From positions 1,364,001-1,428,000 of the forward strand of contig NC_018212.1 of NCBI RefSeq assembly GCF_000219625.1: a stretch of 64,000 bases of DNA. The letters are read 5' to 3'. Source of the DNA: Zymoseptoria tritici IPO323. Its lineage: Eukaryota; Ascomycota; Dothideomycetes; Mycosphaerellales; Mycosphaerellaceae. Positions within the stretch are counted from its first letter, which is position 1. Each line of letters opens with the position of its first letter. Below the pieces are notes generated by a model. That model saw only the letters and a program-made list of their open reading frames with translations. It did not search any database and was not told the origin of the DNA. Positions 21,268 to 30,619 of the stretch are shown here, piece after piece. The position numbers and the translations under genes are program-made.

Positions 21268-23305
21268 CTATGTAGTTTTGAGCAATGCACAAAGTCCCTG
21301 CAAGCACAGATCCAGTTCCTTATCGTTGCGAGCGGTCGCGAAGATGTAAAAGTCTGGCCGCACGACTACGTACTTGGTCCCAGCCCCGAGACGGGAGTCA
21401 AAAACGTCGATGCTGTATCCGGTTCTTGCTTGTCTCTTGCTCAGACGCTTGAGCGGAGTCAATGAAGCTTTGCGCACACTTCGCTCTGCGTATGACCCGA
21501 TACTTTCAGGGCGCTGTTCCGAATTCAAGCTGAGTATAGACGTTGCATCGGGCGAGATGACACCATGAGGTATCCCATGTTTTGCAAGCAAGTCCTTGAT
21601 TGTGCGGCGTCCGTAGGTCGGAGGGTGGTTGCCTCTGACGAGGACAAGGACCTGCATTGGAGAGGGAGCGGACAAGAACATATCGTCCGAAAGCACCGTG
21701 CCCTTTAGCAGTGTGTCCACGTACACCTGGGGAAGCCTCAGCCCGCCGCCGTACTTGGAGAGGAAAAATCCTCCAGCGAGTCCTCGCATGCCTTTGCGTT
21801 CGCTGTCTGCCTGCGGATCGTAACTTTCGAAGGCTGGAAACACAAATCTGATGGCCCATTCGACCCAGGACACAATTGTGAACACCAAAGGGTTTGCGTC
21901 GTTGCACAAGCTGCCGTTCATCTTAGTTAAAAAGGCCGCGTCCTTGACGCTCTGAGTGCGTTCTTTAGCCCAGGCTTCGAGTATTGTATCGGACGGCAGC
22001 TCTATTGTGCCCGCCGCTTTCTCAATCAGAGCAATACGCCATGCCAGCTGATGTGCGTCTCGAATTCCGCTTGCAATTCCCTGACCACCGAACGGTGGGA
22101 AGACATGAGCAGCGTCTCCAATCAGCACAGTCTTGCGATGATACCAGCGGTTGACAATCTTGTGTGTAAATGTGAAGGGTCGACAGCGCAGGATCTCGAT
22201 GCAATCCTGCGGGTATACCGCGGGCCGTTCGAAGGATTTCCCATCACCGCTCTCGGTTCGAGTTATCATAGGAGTCAGATGCTCCCAGAACAACGCTTCA
22301 GCATCCATGGTCTCAGCATTCCAATCATCCTGTCGGAACTCGTGGCGCCACATCCTCTCCTCGTATGGCCCGAACCGTCCGGTTGCGGTGGGTTTTCCGG
22401 GTGGACTGCAGAAATGCCATCCTTTCGGCCAGAACAGATCGTAGACCTCTTGTGGTGTGAGACCCAGTTTCCACGCTGGAAAGTCGGGATGGGTGTCTGG
22501 TGTCGGCAGTCTGATCTTCAAGTTTGCGGCGACCCACGTTCCTTCATAACGATAACCCGTGTTGATCTGTCGTATGTCTGCCACCTTTTCCAAGAACGTC
22601 TTGCGAACGACACCTCTCTTACCATCTGCTCCAATCAACCACGTTGTCCGTAAAGTCTTCGAGGCGCCATCAGATGGCTGGTAATTGATCACAACTCCGT
22701 CGTCTTCCTGTTGAAGGGTCTGCACTGCGCAGCCTGTCCGTAGTTCGCAGAGCTCACTGGCCGCTATTTGATCACGCAGGGCCTTTTCTGCAGATTGAGT
22801 CAACGCCTGAAATCCACAAACGGACCATGCATTTGTTCGTAAGCCATATTCGACGTACCCAATGCTGGCTGAATCTGCAGTACACCAGTCGGAACTGCCT
22901 GTTGCAGACTATCTCGTTGCACATCCAAAGCGTGAAAAGGTTTGTTGACGATGCTCGTGGTGTGGAAGTTGACCGCTTGGAGTTCTATGCTGGAAGTCAG
23001 GAATACCATGATTGAAGTCAAGACTGCATACATACCATGGCCAATCTTTGACATGCTGGGACCCAGTCCAAGGGCATACAAAATGCGAACAGCATCAGCA
23101 GCAAGATAGACACCGCGAGGATCTTCGACGATGTCTTGTTCCTTTTCTAAAATGATGTTCTAGGACGGACAGTCAGCAATCCTGAGGGCGCCGAACGTCG
23201 AATTATTGCGAACGAACTAACCGCAACACCTTGCTGTGCCAGCGAGAGTCCAGCAACGAGACCGGCAGGCCCAGCACCAACTATGACCACACGTGCTTGC
23301 TCCAT
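21268..23305 (-). CDS. FAD-dependent aromatic hydroxylase
   Basis: Exons 23305-23222, 23159-23036, 22984-22859 and 22787-21268 encode 617 residues. Introns of 62, 51 and 71 nt are set by frame and family motifs; the second must use the acceptor CATAG to give IGHELQAVNFH. The protein has the group A flavoprotein hydroxylase signatures: the Rossmann motif VVIVGAGPAG (residues 6-15), the DG motif LIGADGKRGVVRK, and the GD motif VLIGDAAHVFPPFGGQG. A thioredoxin-like C-terminal domain (about 120 residues, starting near VLVLVRGNHPP) matches phenol-hydroxylase/MhpA-type enzymes. The likely reaction is NAD(P)H and O2-dependent ring hydroxylation to a catechol-type product. The next gene upstream is an extradiol dioxygenase, which would use that product. 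Confidence 0.93.
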
Positions 23306-23790
23306 GTCTGCTTGAATTGAGGCCTAAGCCTTTGCTTCTGGTCAGCTGCCATGATGTATAGTTGTGCGGACTGAGGGCTATCATTGTGCCCCACCATGCC
23401 CCGTTTCGCTGAGATGTGGGACTCATGACAGTACATGGAGGAGACCTTGACGGTTCTGGGAGGTCATGATCGGCGAGACGAAGAGAGCTACCTGACCGCC
23501 TGTTTAGCTAAACCTTGGGCGGTAGCCACACGATTAGCCAGCAGATCTTGCGAGCTTACCTACACGTTTGGTCAGCATGTTTTGCCAACTTACCCGTACG
23601 GCTATCTAGCATGCCTGGCCGACTGATCTGTACGCCTGATTAGCATGTCTTCCCCTCGACCCGCACGCCTATTCACCACATCCTCCAAGCTTACCACCAC
23701 AAGTCCAATCCTGATACTCCTCTCACTCATTATGCTCCACACGAAGATGGACGAGATACTGCAGCAGCTGAGACTACCATTCGATTCACA
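23306..23790. other. intergenic, contains a minisatellite
   Basis: Space between the FAD hydroxylase start and the dioxygenase stop. The main content is a degenerate tandem repeat (see 23487-23690). No gene is supported. Confidence 0.4.
23487..23690. repeat. degenerate minisatellite, about 34-bp unit
   Basis: About six diverged copies of a unit of 33-34 bp follow each other. Shared landmarks are a CTTACC-like block, then ACACG or GTACG, a GATTAGC-like or TATCTAGC-like block, and AGCATG at the unit end. Copies are recognisable by eye but differ at many positions. Confidence 0.5.
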
Positions 23791-25018
23791 CTAAATTAAC
23801 AAAAGCGTCCCATCATCGCCGAAGTCTTTGGGAAGTTCGGGACCCCAGACTGACAACGGTCCAACCACGTCTCGCTTTGTCACCGTATTTTGGTTCACGA
23901 GGTCGCCGTCTGCGTAATGCTCGATCTTGAAACCGCTTGGGTCTTGCCAATAGTCAAAGATCTGGCTGCCGAGAACATGACGACCGACTCCCCAGACGCT
24001 TTTCCATCCCTTCTTCGCAAGCCAGTGGTGTCCAATCAATTGCGTGTCAAGATCCTCCACCTCATAGGAGGAATGGTGCAGATACGTCTTGGTGACTTCC
24101 GGCGGAGAGCGCTGCATGAAGAAGATGTGGTGATCGGAGTACTCCTTGCCCAGGTCGAGATGCATGAATGTCATAACATCTATGTTCGGAAAGTCCCAGT
24201 GATGAAGAATGTCCGAGGGTACGAAGTTGAAGTTGTCCGTGTACCATTTTAGCTCCTCGTCGAACTTGCGATGGACGTAGCCAAAGTGTCCAAGCTTATG
24301 AATGAGTGCCGCGCCCTCGTGGAATCTGAGAAAGTTACCTAATTGTGGCGTGAGTGCGCATTCGAATTCTATGCCATGGGTCAAGTCCTTACCTTTGCGG
24401 GGCTTCTGGAAAGCAGTATTCGTCGGTCCAACTTCCTCATGAGTCGCACTTGGAGCGTGAGTGCCATCGATATCCCGCATCTTCTGCCCGAAGATGACAT
24501 GGAAGAAAGTGTCGTCCGCACGATCGAAAGTGACGATTTCGCCGCCTCCAGGGGCATCTGCCAAAGATCCAAGTTGAGCGCCTGGGAGAGCCTTGGCCTT
24601 GTCGAAGTCCTCCTTCGATCGCGCGACAAAGGCAGGACCTCTGAAGTGTGGCTTGCCATCCGCGGACTGAGACGCAACGTAGATGTAGGGATCCTTGCCG
24701 TAGCCACGGAAATAGATCTTTCCCTTCTCCTTCCTTTCGACGACAAATCCAAAGTCTTCTGCGAATGCTTCGAATTGGTCCAGATCGGGATGCTCGAAGT
24801 AGGCATGGCCAAGACTCGCGAGTTGGACCTTGTCGGGATTGTTTGCAATCGGTGGGATGCGCATCGCGACGCCTTCTCGAATCTTGAGAGGAAGCTTGCT
24901 GACGACGTTGAGAACAAATGACAGAGCAAGTTCGTTTACTCCCATGCCTGGTGTACGTGTTTCGGTGCAGAAATGAGGCTTACATCTTGACCCCGAACTG
25001 GACTGGTAGCTCGCACAT
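23791..25018 (-). CDS. extradiol (catechol 2,3-type) dioxygenase
   Basis: Exons 25018-24984, 24898-24393 and 24338-23791 encode 362 residues. The 54-nt second intron (GTAAGG to TTAG) is a multiple of three without a stop, so an unspliced reading is also open; splicing gives FQKPRKGNFLRFHEG, closer to the family. The first intron (85 nt) is less certain, and starts at 24944 or 25044 are alternatives. Two vicinal-oxygen-chelate modules are visible. The second carries the iron ligands: His in HKLGHFGYV, His in TYLHHSSYEV and Glu in FKIEHYADGD, the 2-His-1-carboxylate set. Such enzymes open catechol-type rings next to the hydroxyls (meta cleavage). Neighbours on the same strand are the FAD hydroxylase and P450. 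A mobile element begins 560 bases upstream. Confidence 0.88.
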
Positions 25019-25579
25019 ATGCTGACCACAGTCGTGCGGGACATTTAATAACGCGCCCCTCACGAAGCCCTGGGCCCGCTCGGGCCTGGATTCCCGCATT
25101 CGAAAGCATGGATCTACCTCCTGGTTGAACCGGCGGGGCTGTGGGCAGTCATGACTCTGTGGAGGTAGACGTAACCCTGCGGGTCGGCTCTCGGATTATC
25201 ACATGCTCTGCATCGGCCAGAATAGAACATAATGAAGTCAGGCCAATCGCTCGAGGCACCGAGCACGGCAGACTAAGTCATGCCTCCTGGTCCCCGGGGC
25301 ATGCTCCGAGACGCAGATGCGATACATTCAATTCTCAGCTGATGGCCCCGGAGTATGAAATCGCTCTGTCGAGATGGAGCCTGGTCAATGGATGATCTTC
25401 AGGCCCTTGGTATCGAGCACTTCCGGCAAAGCATGGCGCCGGCTTTTTGGTAGACAATTTTTGCGTGCGAAGCTCGTCTCTGTTCTCCATGAACATTCTC
25501 TTCCAGCAATACTCGCATGACGCGGGACAAAAATATCGAGGCAAAGAACAAGATGGTCGTTGTATTGTTGCAGGGCCCT
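25019..25579. other. dioxygenase 5' region up to the mobile element
   Basis: The presumed promoter of the dioxygenase gene, ending at the left terminal repeat of the mobile element. Base composition is ordinary here and changes sharply at about 25690. Confidence 0.4.
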
Positions 25580-25598
25580 GCTGACCTCACAGCGCTAA
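25580..25598 (+). repeat. left terminal inverted repeat
   Basis: 19 bases matching the reverse complement of 33439-33457 exactly. Just inside lie subterminal repeats built on GGCTCACAGCGCTAAA and GGCTCACATGCTAAAA variants (25604-25650), as often seen where a transposase binds several times. Confidence 0.8.
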
Positions 25599-25859
25599 TC
25601 TCTCGGCTCACAGCGCTAAACTTCGGCTCACATGCTAAAAGCGGAACTCACATGCCGAAAGCGGAACTGTAAGCCGAGCTCTGCGGGGTAGCTGGAAAAT
25701 CGATCCCTTAAGGTTATCGATGAGGTTAGGCGCTAGGATTTACTGCGAATATATCAAACTAGTGCGTATTCTATAGCATGCTAAGACTACTAGCGCGGAT
25801 TCGAGAAGTTCGCTCTTACCTTCTTCTACCGTTCCTTCCACTTTCTTACTATCTACCTT

Positions 25860-27725
25860 ACTACCTACCCCTGTAGGTAGTTAATAGGTATATTATCCCT
25901 AACATTACGATTAACCTTATAGGAATACTAACATCTTAATAGCATTATTAAGAATCGAGAGTTTTAAGGACCCTATTACCTTACCCGCGACCTTACCCGC
26001 GACCTTACCGCTTACCTTACCGCTTACCTTACCGATCCGAATTCCTACATAAAACAAGATAGCGAAAGAGAGACCGTTGTCTTAAACTTTAGCTTTAACG
26101 GAACAGGTAAGGATATATAGGATATTATACATAAGGTTATCGCTAACCTTATACAGAAATACTATAAGAAGATAGTTAAGGCATATAACAATAGATTAGA
26201 GTTTAGAGGCAAGAGTTTTAAGCTAGTATACTATTATCTATAACCTTAGCGCTAAGCTTATAGCTAACCTTCTAGGTAGGATAAACATTAGTATATAATC
26301 GTGCCGAAGGGTTAGGTAATTTGTCTAATGCCGAAGAAGTAGAAGTATATAAGAGACTAATATTAGCTATAAGGTTAGCGCTAACATTATTAGGTACACT
26401 AAGGAGGCGTTCTTATCTACCTTAAGGGACGCGAAAAACCCTATACTACCGGTTCCGCTATACGTAGTAGAAATAAGTAGGGAATATTATTCTACTTAAT
26501 ATTATCCCTAACATTACTACTAACCTTATTACAGTTAGACTAGAGGAGGATTCTAGCTCGGACGATAAGGATAGATTTAAGTCGATTCTCCCGTATAAGT
26601 TAACGGGCTAGGACAAGGCGAGACTATGCAACGTAAGCTTATTAATTACCTTATCCGTAACATTACCGCTAACCTTACCCTCTTAGGATCGCTCTACATC
26701 CTTTATTAACCTTAAGCAGCACGTAAGGGGAGTAGTAAGAAATTAATTTCACTTAATGTTATACCTAATATTATAGCTAACCTTATTACTAGCATCGAAT
26801 CCGAGTTTCTAGTTAAGGCGAAGGTAGAGATAGAGAGTATAAGAAGGGTAGAGATCGTAGCTACTCGTCTAAGGTTATCGCTAAGACTAAGGGTAACATT
26901 ATCTATAACCTTACCGCCGACTATTTCCTAACCTTATCGCCTAGCCTAATACCGCTAGATCTTCGAAGCTATAGAGAAGGCTAGCGGCAAGCCTAGTAAT
27001 CTTGTTAGCATAGTGTATAACACCTAATCCTACGCCTAACATTATCGCTAACCTTATTACAGCCCTACTACTCCGAAGAAACGCGGCCGGGAGGAAGATA
27101 TTAATAAAACGCCGGTTATCCTAATGGGAGAGCAGACTATCGGGTAGTATGTTATCTATAAGCTTATAGGTAATCTTATAGCTAACATTATTGCAGAGCT
27201 AAAAACCCCTTTAGACATCCGAGAACTAGTAGCAAATTAGCGCGCACGCTAGCGGAAATTGTAGGATCTAAGTACATTATACCTAACACTACGGATGATA
27301 TTATAGCTAACCTTATAACAGGCCTAGATTCCCTATGTATAAGGGCAATATTAAGTCGAAGAAGAAGAGGGGTAACAAGGGAGGAGAGGTTATTTATAGG
27401 AAGGGAGACGTAAGTTTATTACTAACATTACTAGTAATCTTATTACTAACCTTATTAAAGGTAAAATACTCCGAGGCTATAGCGCACTACAAGACTATCT
27501 AGAATAAGGCCTTCCCGTACGCGATCTGTAAGGATCTTAGGAATAGTAAAGTTATCTATGTTATCCTCCGTAATATTATCGCTAACCTTATTATAGCCGA
27601 ATGCTTCGAAATTAAGGAGTACCTAGGCTAGGACTTGTTCTTAGATAGTCCGAAGCTAAGGGACCAGATTAATTAGGGTGTCTAATAAGGTTAAGCATAA
27701 CCTTACGAATAACCTTATAAGCGAG
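25860..27725 (+). pseudogene. broken multi-intron gene in the mobile element
   Basis: Exons of roughly 48-98 nt alternate with about 50-nt GT-AG introns. With the introns removed, one frame continues from 26394 through at least 27677 apart from one unresolved junction near 26735-26792. The only interruptions are TAA or TAG codons, as expected from C-to-T changes in CAA, CAG or (opposite strand) TGG. Readable pieces include YTKEAFLSTLRDAKNPIL, FKSILPYKLTG, TTPKKRGREEDINKTPV (a basic, NLS-like patch), AKNPFRHPRTSSKLARTL and SEAIAHYKTI. I recognise no family, and a catalytic motif could not be assigned. It is likely one of the element's own proteins, inactivated by RIP. Confidence 0.65.
25873..27596 (+). 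repeat. array of near-identical ~50-nt introns (introner-like)
   Basis: Intron-like units lie at 25873-25922, 26107-26156, 26226-26275, 26345-26393, 26477-26534, 26633-26686, 26735-26792, 27015-27062, 27147-27196, 27272-27321, 27410-27460 and 27546-27596. Most are 48-51 nt. Each starts GT (GTAAG, GTATG, GTATA, GTACA) and nearly all end in a shared 3' part, close to GCTAACCTTATTACAG, that contains the branch site CTAAC. Several can form a hairpin such as ATAAGGTTA pairing with TAACCTTAT (26131-26152). Exon frames join correctly across units at 26477, 26633, 27015, 27147, 27272, 27410 and 27546, in phases 1, 0, 2, 2, 2, 0 and 1. Shared sequence between introns of one gene is the hallmark of introner-like elements. 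Confidence 0.7.
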
Positions 27726-27954
27726 CGTATAGCGTAGGAGGAGTCTGCAGTTTTATTATACCCCGGCACGCAGCGCCCGAATCTAATTATACGATAAGAT
27801 CGTCTATAACCTTACTCCTAATATTAAGTAATTAACTTATCTCTATCTTTATCTTCGAAGGTTAGTTTATAATAAATATGGATCCGTAGTATTAGCGATA
27901 ATGTTAGCTATAGGGTCGCGAATAACATTATGTTGTCCTTCTTCTTATAATCGC

Positions 27955-28600
27955 TCGACATATATAACTAATAGCTCTTAGACCGCGATATATACTAGAA
28001 TAGCGTTTATATATATGCTCTATACGCGTTAATTATCTATATCTATTTTATATATATAGATAATAGTTATTAAACTATGCTCGTAGCCTAATATATACTA
28101 GAATAGTGTTTATATATATACTACTATATGCGGGTTAACCTAGTATATCTATCTTATAGACGAGAGATACTTATTAAGCTAGCTCGTAGCCTATTATATA
28201 TTAGGGTCGCGTGTATACATATAGTTATATACGCGTTAGTCTAGTATATCTATCTCGTAGACGATAAATAGTCTTAAAACTAAGCGTATAGCCTAACATA
28301 TTATATATACTAGGATAGCGTTTATATATAACGGTATATAGTCCCTAAACTACGCTCGTAGCCTAATATATACTAGGATAGTGCTTATATATATACTATA
28401 TACGCGTTAATCTAGTATATCTATCTCGTAGACGTTAAATAATGCTTAAACTACGCTTATAGCCTAATCTATTATTATATATACTAGAGTAGCGTTTATA
28501 TACTATACAGCTATTAATATACTAGATATATCGCTCGACACATATAATAAATAGCTCTTATACTACAATATTAACTAGAATAGCGTTTTTATCCCTAATA
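27955..28600. repeat. AT-rich tandem repeat, about 100-bp unit
   Basis: A block built on TATACTAGAATAGCG-TTTATATATA followed by ACGCGTTA and GTAGCCTAATATA recurs about every 95-110 bp, roughly six times, starting near 27991, 28095, 28197, 28307, 28371, 28477 and 28570. One interval is shortened to about 64 bp. It separates the plus-strand and minus-strand broken genes of the element. Confidence 0.6.
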
Positions 28601-28629
28601 ACCCTAACCCTATCGGTCGACATAGGAAA

Positions 28630-29540
28630 GGGGAACCGGACTAAGGAGTCTAACATCGCGGGTAATCTTAACGATAATGTTATCTATGTTGCTATAGATA
28701 ACATTATAGACGCAGTAGTCCTAGATCTGGCCTTCCTTCTAGAAGTACCCGAATCCACGATTTATTTACCGCATTACGTATACGCTTATAAGCTAGCATG
28801 TTGTCCCTATATTCGGTGTCTATAGAAGTGCTAGAGACCTAATGTTAGCTATAGTAACATCCGTAATATTACCGGTAACAACATACCTTAGTTAGGGAGG
28901 ATTAGGGCCGATAGAGGTAGGAGTCTGCCTTATAGAAGCCGAAGGAATCGATGCTAATGTCCAACTAGACTGTAGTGTCGACTATAGTGTCCGTAATAAG
29001 CTCGCGCTCGATGCTTTCCCTCGTCTACGACCCCGCGAACGACCCCGTCTACGGCCCTCTTTATAGACTCGCGAACTGTTTTAAACATTCTCTAACTACC
29101 TTATAGCTACATTATTAGGATTAGGGTGTAGGGGGTTATCTATATTATTACCGCTGTTATTATCGCTAATATTATCTAGATGTCTAACTTTAGGGTTGTC
29201 TCTTCGTCGTTGCGCCCGCGTACGTTGTTGTTCTGTACGGTCGTCCGTATTATCGCTGCTGTCGTTATCGTCGTTATTACTACCGTTCCTCCGTGCGGCG
29301 TCTCGAAGGCGACGACGTTCGGCCTACTCTTGTTCCTACTTCTTTTCGCGTTTTAACGCTAGCTATGTTAGCGATGTTGTTACCCTTAACATTAGCAATA
29401 ACCTTACTAAGACGTCGTAGGTTTTTCTCTACCCGCTTCTGTGCCGAGGGATCCTTTTGGTACGTCTATTGTCTATACTTAGCTCGCCCTCCCTATTAGC
29501 TAACAGCCCGAGCATTAATTAACTTCCTATTCTTATAAGT
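28630..29540 (-). pseudogene. second broken intron-bearing gene of the element
   Basis: Read on the minus strand, open stretches such as VPKGSLGTEAGREKPTTS, KTRKRSRNKSRPNVVAFE, DISIDSFGFYKADSYLY and DTEYRDNMLAYKRIRNA follow each other when intron-like units at 29407-29359 (49 nt) and 28886-28839 (48 nt) are removed; frames join in phase 2 and phase 0. The units begin GTAAGG and GTATGT, carry GCTAAC, and end TAG, like the plus-strand series. Internal stops are TAA/TAG only. No family is recognised. It is transcribed toward the broken plus-strand gene, with the 100-bp repeat in between. Confidence 0.55.
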
Positions 29541-30173
29541 AAGGACGAGGTTATATCCTAGGAAGGAGTTAGTGTAAGATTACGCATGTTATTACCGCTA
29601 ACATTAGGTATAACGTTACCTTTCCCTAAGGACTAGCCTACCTACCCCGATTGCTTATTAGAGTTCGTATTAGGGCGTTCGCTAAGCTATACCTCCCTCG
29701 GAAGGTCGGCGACGAGGAACACCTGTACGTAGTGCCGGCTACGAACCTGCGACGATACCGTCGTTGCAGAGCCAAGTTTCCTCCGGAGGATTGGAGAGGC
29801 CGTTAATCCCTCTTCCCTTATAATAACAACAATACAACCTAGAGGTACGCCTCCTATCGAAATACAAGCTATAACAGAACAACGGCACGATTCGAACGAA
29901 TAGCCCTCTACGCTACGAACGAGAAGAAGAAGAAGAAGAAGCAGTCTACTCTGCCCTATACGCGCACCTCCTCGAAATCCGAACCGAAATCGCATGTCCC
30001 TTCTCTAGAGACTTCGTCGCCCTCGAAGGAAGCATATATGCACTTTAAAGAGCTAGAACTCGGTGGAATCTACAACTCTGCGATTAACCTACGTAGCTAT
30101 ATGCGTTTGGAAGCGGTATATAGTTCTACAAAGGCATATTAAGGATAAGAGGGGGCAGCGAGTTAGACAGCTG

Positions 30174-30254
30174 CTTTTGCACTGCTTTTGCACTACATTC
30201 TGCACTGCTTTTGCACTACATTCTGCACTGCTTTTGCACTGCATTCTACGCTCC
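30174..30254. repeat. tandem repeat, 23-bp unit
   Basis: About three and a half copies of a unit made of TTTTGCACTACATTC followed by TGCACTGC; the last copy is diverged. Confidence 0.75.
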
Positions 30255-30320
30255 TTTTTTCGAATTTGCAGCGTGCGTGCGAAGCGGAAGGATCCGCTGA
30301 AAATTCTGCAAAAAGCTTGG

Positions 30321-30396
30321 CGCGAAAATTCTGTAGCCCCGGCTGCAGACAACGACAGCGCGAAAATTCTGCAGCCCCGGCTGCAGACAACGACAC
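30321..30396. repeat. tandem repeat, 38-bp unit, two copies
   Basis: Two adjacent copies of a 38-bp unit (CGCGAAAATTCTG, then AGCCCCGGCTGCAGA, then CAACGACAG) differ at about one base. A CCCCGG-CTGCAG core makes each copy partly palindromic. Confidence 0.75.
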
Positions 30397-30619
30397 TCGT
30401 TTGATTTCCTTTGTCTTGCGCTGTTTTGAAGTCCTTTAGCAGATTCTACTTGCAGGTCCTGCCTTAGGCACGGGGTTTCCCCTAAGGTTAAAGAATACCA
30501 AAAGAATTTGATTGTAAATAGATCTACTGCCTTGTTCGCAAGGCCGTCCTACATAGTCTTAGACTCCAAAAGGACGTAAATGGAACAAACAAACAAAAAA
30601 CAAACAACAAAACCTCCCT

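Noticed and set aside
26157..26225. Frame KYYKKIVKAYNNRLEFRG read straight through the intron-like unit at 26107
   Set aside because: It is open locally, so read-through cannot be excluded for this one unit, but it does not connect to the frames of the later exons, which need splicing.
30063..30439. Cys/His-rich small frames on both strands
   Set aside because: Created by the 23-bp and 38-bp tandem repeats.
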